Assembly: GCA_964349415.1 (NCBI GenBank)
Contig: CAYGGJ010000047.1
Coordinates: forward strand, 1 to 5,818
Length of the DNA: 5,818 nucleotides
From: 2-01-FULL-40-42 sp964349415
GTDB taxonomy: Bacteria > Patescibacteriota > Microgenomatia > UBA1406 > GWC2-37-13
Direction of reading: 5' to 3'
In this document: in pieces, positions 1 through 5,818 of the stretch
Position numbering within the stretch: position 1 is the first letter of the stretch
Layout of the letters: every line of letters starts with the position of its first letter
Position numbers and translations under genes: made by a program
Notes under the pieces: model-generated
Told to the model about the DNA's origin: nothing
The model's input: only the letters and a program-made list of their open reading frames with translations
Databases searched by the model: none

Positions 1-2128
1 TTAGATTAATAAAAGTAACGGTGTCATATTCGTCAAGACTTTTTGTCGTGTCTAGGATTAACTTATTCAAAAGAGAAATTATCCACTTATCTAATGGTTT
101 ATCCGAGTTATTCTTTTGTTCTTTCGGATTGAAGTTGTTTAAATTAGCGTAAGTTATGAAGAACTTATAAACATTCCAAAGAATCAGTAGTAATCCTTTT
201 ACTTGATTCCGATAGGCTTCCTCTGAGATTAATATATCCTCTCCTTTCATTACCGGACTCCCTAAGAGATATAGTCTCAAAGCGTCCCCACCATATTTTT
301 GAAGCATTTCCTTGGGATCCGGATAGTTCTTGAAGTTTTTACTCATCTTTCTCCCATCAGAGCCCAAAATAACACCGGTGACAGATACATTCTTGAAGGC
401 CGGAGATTCATAAAGCGCGCTTCCGATAACATGAAGAACGTAGAACCAGGCGCGTATCTGTCCTGTGTACTCGGCGATGTAGTCGGGTGGAAAAAAATCT
501 TCAAGCTTTTCACTTTTATCGAATGGGAAATGTCTTTCAGCAAAAGAAGCCGATCCGGCTTCAATCCAGCTATCTAAAACCTCAGAGGTACGATGCGCTT
601 TTTTGCCACACTTTTGGCAGTTGACCGTAACTTCATCTATCCCCGGCTTGTGAAGGTCTTTTATTTTTACACCGCTTGCCTTCTCAAGCTCTGCAATAGA
701 TCCCGGCACAAATCTTTCTCCGCACTCACATTCCCATACGGGAACAGGGCTTCCCCAGTATCTATTTCTTGAGATATTCCAGTCCGGCGCATTCTCCATA
801 CTTTTTAAAAAACGGCCATGCTTAAAGTGTGCGGGAAACCAATTGACCATCTCGTTTTTTTTCTTCATTCGCGGTTTTAGGGTCTGAACATTTACAAACC
901 ATGCATCTTGTGGACTAAAATAGAGACGGGTTCCACATCTCCAGCAATGTGCCACGTTGTGAGTATATTGTTCGTCTTTATAGACAAGATTTCTTTTTTT
1001 GAGATCTTCATTAACAGCTTTGTTGGCCTTAAGAAAATACATACCTGCAAACTGAGGAACATTCTCTTTAACTATTCCCTCTTCGTCCACATGAAATACC
1101 AACTGAATATTTTCTTTCTGCATTATCTCAAGGTCTTCTTCTCCGTAAACCGCAAGGGTTACAACACCTGTACCCTCTTCTTCTGTTACAAAATCTCCTC
1201 CTAAGATCAGTCCTATCTTTTTTCCCTTCTCAGCTTTATAAAAATCGTAGTGGGGAATAAACTTTTTGCCGACCAGGTCTGCGCCCTTAAGCTTTTCTAC
1301 TATTTCATAGCTTGGTTTTTCCTCCAGCATTTCAATTGTCTTTTCTGCTAGAACATAATATTCATCGCCTTGTTTTACTTTTATATAGTTTAATTTTGGA
1401 TTTACAGCTAAGGCCGGAGTCGCGATCTTATTCCATGGAGTAGTCGACCAGGCGAGTAGATATGTGTCTTTTTCGTTTTCAAGTTTGTATTTATATGTAG
1501 TACCCGATTCGGTAACATCTTTGTAATTGTCGGCATCCATTGCGACTTCGAAATTCGAGATTGGTGTTGCACAATGAGGACAATACAAAGAGACGCGCAA
1601 ACCCTTATAAACATATCCTTTGTCATACATTTGCTTGAAAACCCACATAACCGATTCCATATAATTCAGATCCCAGGTTTTATATGCATTTTTAAAATCA
1701 ACCCATCTCCCTATATGATCTATGTACCACTCCCAATCTGCAGAAACTTGAGTTACATATTTTTTACATTCTTCTATGAATTTTTTAAGCCCAATTTTTT
1801 CCTCTATATCCTTTTTTCTTTTAATATTCAGTTCCCCCTCAACCTTATTTTCAATTGGTAATCCGTGACCATCCCAGCCCCAAACCCTTCTCACTCGATA
1901 TCCTTTCATCGTCCAATAGCGTCCAAAAAGATCTTTAGGAAGACTTGAAAGTAGAGATCCGTAGTGAGGTGAACCGGTGACAAACGGAGGACCATCTAAA
2001 AAGGTCCAGGTTTTGTGCGCAGGTCTTTGCTTTATGGATTTTTCAAATATTTTGTTTTTTTTCCAAAAATCCAGGACTTTTTCTTCTATTTTTGCAAAAT
2101 CCGGGACTGATTCAACAGGCTTGAACAT
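1..2128 (-). CDS. ileS: Isoleucyl-tRNA synthetase, 5' part (C-terminus beyond left edge)
   Basis: Class I aminoacyl-tRNA synthetase that attaches isoleucine to tRNA-Ile in the cytoplasm. The 709 visible codons form one unbroken frame. Seen in order: the HIGH-equivalent 'PHYGS' (54-58), 'GWDGHGLPIEN' (84-94), zinc-knuckle pairs CPHC (183-186) and CWRC (395-398), the CP1 editing domain around 'WSTTPW' (227-232) and 'GTGVVTLAVYGEED' (319-332), 'NISRNRYWG' (451-459), further Cys pairs C467/C469 and C504/C507, 'DSWIEAGS' (519-526), and KMSKN (594-598) followed by 'YPDP'. The start of the anticodon-binding helical domain follows. Family members are usually about 900-1,100 residues, so roughly a quarter to a third is missing off the edge. 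The ATG at 2128 is secure: the in-frame codon at 2140-2138 is TAA, and the N-terminus fits the family. Oddities are the HIGH motif ending in Ser and changed editing-pocket residues. Overall it looks like the long, eukaryote-like (type 2) IleRS. The enzyme identity is near certain; the subtype is inference. Confidence 0.97.
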   Translation of the reverse strand, partial: MFKPVESVPDFAKIEEKVLDFWKKNKIFEKSIKQRPAHKTWTFLDGPPFVTGSPHYGSLLSSLPKDLFGRYWTMKGYRVRRVWGWDGHGLPIENKVEGELNIKRKKDIEEKIGLKKFIEECKKYVTQVSADWEWYIDHIGRWVDFKNAYKTWDLNYMESVMWVFKQMYDKGYVYKGLRVSLYCPHCATPISNFEVAMDADNYKDVTESGTTYKYKLENEKDTYLLAWSTTPWNKIATPALAVNPKLNYIKVKQGDEYYVLAEKTIEMLEEKPSYEIVEKLKGADLVGKKFIPHYDFYKAEKGKKIGLILGGDFVTEEEGTGVVTLAVYGEEDLEIMQKENIQLVFHVDEEGIVKENVPQFAGMYFLKANKAVNEDLKKRNLVYKDEQYTHNVAHCWRCGTRLYFSPQDAWFVNVQTLKPRMKKKNEMVNWFPAHFKHGRFLKSMENAPDWNISRNRYWGSPVPVWECECGERFVPGSIAELEKASGVKIKDLHKPGIDEVTVNCQKCGKKAHRTSEVLDSWIEAGSASFAERHFPFDKSEKLEDFFPPDYIAEYTGQIRAWFYVLHVIGSALYESPAFKNVSVTGVILGSDGRKMSKNFKNYPDPKEMLQKYGGDALRLYLLGSPVMKGEDILISEEAYRNQVKGLLLILWNVYKFFITYANLNNFNPKEQKNNSDKPLDKWIISLLNKLILDTTKSLDEYDTVTFINL

Positions 2129-2136
2129 ATCTGAAA

Positions 2137-2165
2137 ATTATAGTCGAAAGCTAAATGATTCTCAA
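2137..2165 (-). promoter_or_regulatory. Predicted sigma70-type promoter of ileS, near-leaderless
   Basis: On the minus strand TTGAGA (2165-2160; 5 of 6 matches to TTGACA) is followed by exactly 17 bases and a perfect TATAAT (2142-2137). The element lies wholly in the 52-base gap before ileS. The -10 box ends 8 bases before the ATG. With the usual spacing, transcription would begin near the A at 2130, leaving a leader of about two bases and no room for a Shine-Dalgarno site. The sequence match is direct; promoter activity and start point are inferred. Confidence 0.72.
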
Positions 2166-2180
2166 TGAAGTAACAACGGC

Positions 2181-2750
2181 TCAACTTAGGCTTATTCCTA
2201 TAGTTTGAGATCTCACTTCTTCTCCCGAAGAAAGAAATTTTTCGAATGGGTTGACTAAAGTTACCCCTTCAACTGGGAAAAGCGTCGTCTCTTCTTCGCG
2301 AAAATGAGAACCCGCTAGTATAAGATGTTGATTTGTTGGCATAAGAACTTTGTCTCTGGATTTTGGACCCATATCATCCTCTCTAAAAAGCAAGCCAAAT
2401 TCAGCTGGTTTCTCAGGATCCTCCGGGTCGGGTATCCAAATCTCCCACTGATCATTCACATCAGGTACTCGATCAACACGCAAAGTAAACTGCACTCTAG
2501 CCATACGCTCCTTCATCTCTCTATAATGAAAAAATAGGTTGCTTCCTTGAAGACTAGATACGAGCAGTCTTTCCCCTCCCAAATACTCTTGTAAGAAATC
2601 TTGCGTTATGGGAAATGTTTCCGTGTGCATTGGAACGAAACGAACGGGTTCTTTTAAAACTCCCCTACCAAAGTACTCGGTCCATTCATCGGATGTGTGG
2701 ATTACTAAATCTCTGCTTTTTACCGGACTCTCATGTTCAGCCGAAGACAT
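2181..2750 (-). CDS. Uncharacterised 189-residue soluble protein between ftsZ and ileS
   Basis: I do not recognise this protein and assign no function. It begins 30 bases after the ftsZ stop, ends with TGA, and is followed 52 bases later by ileS. The ATG at 2750 is the earliest possible start, because the in-frame codon at 2762-2760 is TAA. No signal peptide, membrane segment, Cys pair or nucleotide-binding loop is visible. The N-terminal 20 residues are polar. The middle is rich in charged and aromatic residues ('DEWTEYFGRG' 21-30, 'LFFHYREMKERM' 72-83), and an acidic, Pro-rich segment 'WIPDPEDPEKP' (105-115) looks like an exposed loop. The C-terminal half alternates hydrophobic and polar residues ('KVLMPTNQHLILAGSHF' 134-150, 'EGVTLVNPFEKFL' 161-173), suggesting beta strands. 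It has its own -10-like element, so it may be expressed apart from ftsZ. It is probably a real gene: the frame is long, fills the gap neatly and has a promoter placed like that of ileS. A division role is possible only by position. Confidence 0.75.
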   Translation of the reverse strand: MSSAEHESPVKSRDLVIHTSDEWTEYFGRGVLKEPVRFVPMHTETFPITQDFLQEYLGGERLLVSSLQGSNLFFHYREMKERMARVQFTLRVDRVPDVNDQWEIWIPDPEDPEKPAEFGLLFREDDMGPKSRDKVLMPTNQHLILAGSHFREEETTLFPVEGVTLVNPFEKFLSSGEEVRSQTIGISLS

Positions 2751-2758
2751 AGAATCGG

Positions 2759-2767
2759 ATTATAGCA
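2759..2767 (-). promoter_or_regulatory. Predicted extended -10 promoter of the 189-residue ORF, near-leaderless
   Basis: The minus strand reads TGCTATAAT (2767-2759), a perfect extended -10 (TGn plus TATAAT), inside the 30-base gap after ftsZ. No good -35 hexamer lies 16-18 bases upstream, where the bases are the end of ftsZ; extended -10 promoters commonly do not need one. TATAAT ends 8 bases before the ATG, so the predicted transcript starts about two bases before the start codon. This is the same layout as the ileS promoter. Confidence 0.6.
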
Positions 2768-2780
2768 TATTGGAAAGCTC

Positions 2781-3914
2781 TTATTTCTTTCTAAGGAAGG
2801 CTGGAATATCGAACTCTGAATCTTCGTCAAATAATTCTTCGTCTGTCAAATCCTCTTGTGGAGTCAAGTCTTTAAGATCTTCTATCTTTTTTTCATCTTC
2901 ATCTAATTTTTCAAGTTTTTCCTGCTTTGGCTCAGATCTAAATCTGAACATCTTAAGCTTGCCTTCGTCAAATTTGGTCGCAATAAGAGTTACCTTTATC
3001 TGATCTATCATCTTGTCATCGATTACTGCACCAAAAATAATATCTGCATCCGGATCCACGGTTTTCGCAATGATGGATGCTGCCTCGTCAACCTCTGTCA
3101 TAGACAGATCGGGTCCACCAACAACATTGAAAAGCACCCCTTTTGAACCTTCGATGGAAACATCAAGAAGAGGAGAAGAAATAGCCTGTTTTATGGCTTC
3201 CATAGCCCGTTTATCTCCACTTCCGACACCCATACCCATCAGTGCGGTACCCGCATCCTTCATAATGCTCTTTACGTCTGCGAAATCTACATTTACCAGG
3301 CCGGGAATGGTAATTAATTCAGCGATTCCCTTTACTCCTTGATGCAATACCGAATCTATTTTTTTAAAGGCGTCGACGATCGAGGTTTTACGATCTACTA
3401 TTTGGAGTATCTTTTGATTGGGAACGATGATCAGTGTGTCTACTTTATCCTGAAGATCCTGTGTGCCCTGTTCTGCCAAAACTTTTCTCTTGGATCCTTC
3501 AAAATCAAAAGGTTTCGTCACCACTGCGACGGTTAGGGCCCCGCTTTCCTGGGCAATTTCTGCAATGATCGGCGAAGCTCCTGTACCCGTACCTCCACCT
3601 TGACCTGAGGTTATAAAGATCATGTCTGCTCCACCAAGTTCTTCCTTAAGACGTTCCCGTGATTCTTCTGCTGCCTGTCTTCCGACCTCAGGATCGCCGC
3701 CCGAACCCAGTCCTCTTGTAAAATTTTCTCCGATTTGAATCTTATTTTCCGCTTTATGATGAAGCAGGGCTTGTGCGTCCGTATTGACCACGACAAACTC
3801 AACTCCTGGAATTCCTCCGTCTTTGATCATTGAAGTCAACGCATTTCCGCCACCGCCTCCTACACCTACGACTTTAATCTTTGCCGGTTGTCCTGCACGG
3901 GGTTTTACTAACAT
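2781..3914 (-). CDS. ftsZ: Cell division protein FtsZ
   Basis: Tubulin-like GTPase that polymerises into the Z-ring at the future division site and recruits the divisome. It is complete at 377 residues, a normal length. The N-terminal GTP-binding domain shows 'VGVGGGGGNAL' (16-26), 'NTDAQAL' (44-50), and the tubulin signature loop GGGTGTG (106-112) within 'SGQGGGTGTGASP'. The T7 loop 'NVDFADV' (208-214) carries the acidic residues (D210, D213) that trigger GTP hydrolysis in the next subunit. The C-terminal domain runs to about residue 325 ('IATKF' 311-315). A short, strongly charged linker (about 326-367) leads to the conserved tail 'DIPAFLRKK' (369-377), the FtsA-binding peptide. The start is the ATG three bases after the ftsA stop; that stop is in the same frame, so no earlier start exists. 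No Shine-Dalgarno sequence precedes it, so translational coupling to ftsA is likely. Identity is certain. Confidence 0.99.
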   Translation of the reverse strand: MLVKPRAGQPAKIKVVGVGGGGGNALTSMIKDGGIPGVEFVVVNTDAQALLHHKAENKIQIGENFTRGLGSGGDPEVGRQAAEESRERLKEELGGADMIFITSGQGGGTGTGASPIIAEIAQESGALTVAVVTKPFDFEGSKRKVLAEQGTQDLQDKVDTLIIVPNQKILQIVDRKTSIVDAFKKIDSVLHQGVKGIAELITIPGLVNVDFADVKSIMKDAGTALMGMGVGSGDKRAMEAIKQAISSPLLDVSIEGSKGVLFNVVGGPDLSMTEVDEAASIIAKTVDPDADIIFGAVIDDKMIDQIKVTLIATKFDEGKLKMFRFRSEPKQEKLEKLDEDEKKIEDLKDLTPQEDLTDEELFDEDSEFDIPAFLRKK

Positions 3915-3928
3915 ATTTTATGGAATAA
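3912..3928 (-). other. ftsA/ftsZ junction: ftsZ start without Shine-Dalgarno
   Basis: The ftsA stop TAA (3920-3918) is followed by AAT and then the ftsZ ATG (3914-3912), so both genes share one reading frame with a single intervening codon. The bases before the ATG read TTATTCCATAAAAT on the minus strand, with no GGAG-like match and no convincing -10 box. ftsZ is therefore best explained as co-transcribed with ftsA and started by ribosomes finishing ftsA. The sequence is seen; coupling is inferred. Confidence 0.55.
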
Positions 3929-5189
3929 ATTGCTTAATTAAATTCTTAACTTTTGAAAACGAACTGTCTATAGAAAACTCTTTAAAAATTTTATTGAACT
4001 TCTTCAGACCGGATTCGTACTCTATTATATTTTTTCTCCCCCACAAAATCAAACCGACGGTGGAGGCATATTGAGGGTCAAGAATCTCATCCAGAAGGCC
4101 TACAACGCGTGTAGGAATGCCAAGTCTTATAGGCATACCTATTACTTTTCTTCCTACTTCAACCATTCCTACGGTATGAGCACCGCCACCGGTGACAACC
4201 AATCCTGAAGGTATCCCCTGACTGAAACCACTTTTTTCAATCTCCTCACCTATTAATCGGTATATTTCCTCCAGTCTCGATCCGATAATGTTATCTATAA
4301 GGGTTTTTGGAGATACATCGCTTACGTCTTCCGGTAGATTCAGTTCTCCCAAGGGAAGAGCTTCCGGCTTTTTCGCATCTTTTCCCTGTGATAGTCGGAG
4401 AGTTTTGCTAAGAAGTAATTTGATCTTTTCTGCGGATTCCAAAGAAACCCGAAGTCCAACGGCAATGTCGTTAGTAACATGTCTTGCCCCTACCGGAATT
4501 GAGCTTGAGTAGGCTAGGGCGCCATCGGTATAGAGACAGATATCTGTTTTTCCACCGCCAATGTCAACCAACACTACCCCCAATTCTTTTTCCGTATCGG
4601 TGAGCACTGCTTCTGCAGAGGCTAACCCTGAAAAAATAAAACCGTCATTCTCTATACCAAGGTCTGAAAGACATCTGTCTATATTTTTAAGATTCGTGAT
4701 CGAAGCTGTAATAAGGTGGGTGTCCACTTCGAGCCGCACTCCACTCATCCCATTTGGATTCTTTATCCCAGGTTGTCCGTCAACCATGTATTCTCTCGGA
4801 AGTACCTCTATTATCTGCCTTGTAGTTGACAGTGAAATTGCGCGGGCAGCTTCTACTACCCTCTCGACGTCAATATCTGAGATATCCCCTTGAGGGTTAG
4901 ATACTGCAACAACTCCATGTGAATTTAAAGAAGAAATGTGCGGACCTCCTACAGATGTAAAGGCGTGGGTTATTTTATGTCCGGCCATGCGTTCGGCTTT
5001 TTCCACGCTTTCCTCAACAGCCGCAGTTACCTGATCAATATCAATGATAAGGCCACGCTTAACTCCACGCGAACGGGTAGAATTGAATCCAATTACCCGC
5101 AGATCTTCATCTTCGTTTGTTTGAATTGCCACCACGGTCGCAATCTTTGTGCTTCCGATATCCACTCCGCAGATTAGGTTTTCAGCCAT
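3918..5189 (-). CDS. ftsA: Cell division protein FtsA
   Basis: Actin-family ATPase that anchors FtsZ filaments to the inner face of the membrane and helps recruit later division proteins. It is complete at 423 residues, typical for the family. Phosphate-1 loop 'GVDIGSTKIATVVA' is at 8-21. The FtsA-specific 1C (SHS2-type) domain lies at roughly 84-165, including 'SVGGPHISSLNSHG' (79-92). The phosphate-2 motif 'VLVDIGGGKTDICLY' is at 206-220, and the adenosine motif 'VVTGGGAHTVGMVEV' at 331-345. The last residues, 'FSKVKNLIKQFIP' (411-423), form a basic amphipathic helix of the kind that serves as the membrane-targeting sequence. Residues about 391-410 are a flexible linker to that helix. The ATG lies five bases past the ftsQ stop and places the first actin motif where expected. 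No Shine-Dalgarno site is seen. It sits between ftsQ and ftsZ, the classical order. All core parts look intact. Confidence 0.98.
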   Translation of the reverse strand: MAENLICGVDIGSTKIATVVAIQTNEDEDLRVIGFNSTRSRGVKRGLIIDIDQVTAAVEESVEKAERMAGHKITHAFTSVGGPHISSLNSHGVVAVSNPQGDISDIDVERVVEAARAISLSTTRQIIEVLPREYMVDGQPGIKNPNGMSGVRLEVDTHLITASITNLKNIDRCLSDLGIENDGFIFSGLASAEAVLTDTEKELGVVLVDIGGGKTDICLYTDGALAYSSSIPVGARHVTNDIAVGLRVSLESAEKIKLLLSKTLRLSQGKDAKKPEALPLGELNLPEDVSDVSPKTLIDNIIGSRLEEIYRLIGEEIEKSGFSQGIPSGLVVTGGGAHTVGMVEVGRKVIGMPIRLGIPTRVVGLLDEILDPQYASTVGLILWGRKNIIEYESGLKKFNKIFKEFSIDSSFSKVKNLIKQFIP

Positions 5190-5194
5190 AGTAG

Positions 5195-5818
5195 TTATTG
5201 TAATGTCACGATGGGTTTGTCGAAACGTAAGTCCAAAGTCTTAAAGTCACGTCCTTCAACTTTGAACTGACGTATAAGAATTTCCAATTGATAATCCTGA
5301 TCCTGAATGCTCTTTTCAGTCGTGAATAATATCATTTTGTTTTCTAACTGTAATCGTATCATATTAAAGCCGTTAATATCAATACTTGAGGTCGAAAGTC
5401 CAAGATCGTGGGTTTTTTGTAAAAAATGAAGTGCCGTAATCATGTCTTTCAGATCGATCAGGTCGCCCGTCTGGTAGGAGGTATAATGCAGTTTTTGATA
5501 GTAATTAATAGGGGGTAGCCTTGCCGGTTTTTGCTTTGTTTTCGCAGTGATTCTACCCTCAGGTGAAAGAATAAAATAGCCTTGATCTACTACAAGTATA
5601 GACGCTCCCTTATCGTATACCGCCTTAATCTTCAAGCTATCGGGATATTTTTTTTCTACCTCTATGCTCTTAACTCCGGGATTTGCCTCTATGAGTGTTT
5701 TTTTAATCTCGTTTTCCGAAAGAAAAAGGAGATTGTTGTAGTAAAAATTCTCTACTCCGTTCAACTTCCTGTTTTTTTCTGATGTGTCCAGCTCTATCCT
5801 TTTTACTTCCAGTAAATT
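5195..5818 (-). CDS. ftsQ: Cell division protein FtsQ, C-terminal part (N-terminus beyond right edge)
   Basis: Bitopic membrane protein of the divisome whose extracytoplasmic part scaffolds FtsB/FtsL (DivIC/DivIB system in Gram-positives) and links peptidoglycan synthesis to the Z-ring. The 207 visible residues are open to the window edge, so the cytoplasmic tail and the single membrane helix are missing. A POTRA domain occupies about fragment residues 3-69: 'LEVKRIEL' (3-10), 'NNLLFLSENEIKKTL' (28-42), 'NPGVKSIEVEKKYPDSLKI' (46-64). The FtsQ beta domain follows (about 72-207), with 'FILSPEGRI' (82-90) and the terminal strand 'LDLRFDKPIV' (195-204), typical of FtsQ/DivIB. A TTG at 5764 could be read as a start, but coding similarity continues past it to the edge, in the first POTRA strand, so it is internal. 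The stop lies five bases before ftsA, implying one operon. Confidence 0.93.
   Translation of the reverse strand, partial: NLLEVKRIELDTSEKNRKLNGVENFYYNNLLFLSENEIKKTLIEANPGVKSIEVEKKYPDSLKIKAVYDKGASILVVDQGYFILSPEGRITAKTKQKPARLPPINYYQKLHYTSYQTGDLIDLKDMITALHFLQKTHDLGLSTSSIDINGFNMIRLQLENKMILFTTEKSIQDQDYQLEILIRQFKVEGRDFKTLDLRFDKPIVTLQ
5197..5223 (-). promoter_or_regulatory. Possible weak promoter for ftsA inside the end of ftsQ
   Basis: The minus strand has TACAAT (5202-5197; 5 of 6 matches to TATAAT) 7 bases before the ftsA ATG. A TCGACA (5223-5218; 5 of 6 matches to TTGACA) lies upstream with a short 15-base spacer. The position resembles the two stronger -10 boxes ahead of the 189-residue ORF and ileS, but most of it is ftsQ coding sequence and the spacer is suboptimal. 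It could be chance. Confidence 0.25.

Noticed and set aside
1..5. Apparent TAA at the left edge on the minus strand, which would end ileS
   Set aside because: It is out of frame: the codons there read AAT, CTA, then a single leftover base. An end at 709 residues would also remove most of the anticodon-binding domain.
299..1204. Plus-strand ORFs of about 90-100 codons opposite ileS
   Set aside because: They lie antisense to an intact, motif-rich IleRS frame. Their translations are low-complexity and Phe/Ile-rich, with no recognisable features.
2129..2180. Terminator hairpin or T-box/riboswitch leader ahead of ileS
   Set aside because: The 52-base gap has no stable inverted repeat with a U-run and is far too short for a T-box. 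It is accounted for by the promoter.
2181..2183. UGA recoded as glycine (code 25), considered because of the CPR-like IleRS
   Set aside because: TGA ends the 189-residue ORF just before the ileS promoter, and no in-frame TGA interrupts FtsQ, FtsA, FtsZ or IleRS where a Gly is expected.
2608..3003. Plus-strand Ser-rich 131-codon ORF spanning the gap between the 189-residue ORF and ftsZ
   Set aside because: The Ser runs are the antisense of the Asp/Glu/Lys-rich FtsZ linker, which explains the composition.
3912..3920. FtsA-FtsZ fusion by stop read-through, since both are in the same frame with one codon between
   Set aside because: A plain TAA with no read-through context is present, and both proteins have complete, functional-looking ends (the FtsA amphipathic helix and the FtsZ N-terminus).
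5762..5764. TTG as the start of ftsQ
   Set aside because: The frame stays open to the window edge with a recognisable POTRA first strand before it, so the true start is outside the window.

Overview
All genes in this window lie on the minus strand. Read 5' to 3' on that strand, from the right edge to the left, the order is: the end of ftsQ, complete ftsA, complete ftsZ, an unrecognised 189-residue ORF, and the first 709 codons of ileS. ileS runs off the left edge and ftsQ runs off the right edge. Gene packing is tight: the gaps are 5, 3, 30 and 52 bases, and no non-coding stretch exceeds about 50 bases. I see no RNA gene, mobile element, repeat array or hairpin terminator.

The organism is a bacterium with FtsZ-based division, moderately AT-rich by eye. 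The IleRS is of the long, eukaryote-like type (motif PHYG, a 'RYWTMKGYRVRRVWGWDGHG' block and 'EYTGQIRAWFYVLHV'). From memory this resembles IleRS of Candidate Phyla Radiation (Patescibacteria) lineages, Microgenomates in particular. That assignment is inference and needs a tree. TGA is used as the stop of the 189-residue ORF, which argues against the code-25 CPR groups that read UGA as glycine.

ftsQ-ftsA-ftsZ is the distal part of the classical division cluster. FtsZ polymerises at midcell. FtsA, an actin-like ATPase, ties it to the membrane through a C-terminal amphipathic helix and binds the FtsZ tail peptide. FtsQ is the extracytoplasmic scaffold of the divisome. The key parts of FtsA and FtsZ are intact: nucleotide-binding loops, the T7 loop, the FtsZ tail 'DIPAFLRKK' and the FtsA terminal helix. 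ileS, downstream, charges tRNA-Ile and appears to have its own promoter.

The most interesting signals are regulatory. The ORF after ftsZ and ileS each have a perfect TATAAT exactly 8 bases before the ATG. In both cases the TAA inside the hexamer is an in-frame stop, so no upstream start is possible. This geometry predicts mRNAs with 5' leaders of about two bases, that is, essentially leaderless. None of the four visible starts has a Shine-Dalgarno sequence. The second point of interest is IleRS: its HIGH signature reads HYGS, and two of the usual editing-site residues (the Asn after TTTPW and the His after GTG) are replaced by Thr.
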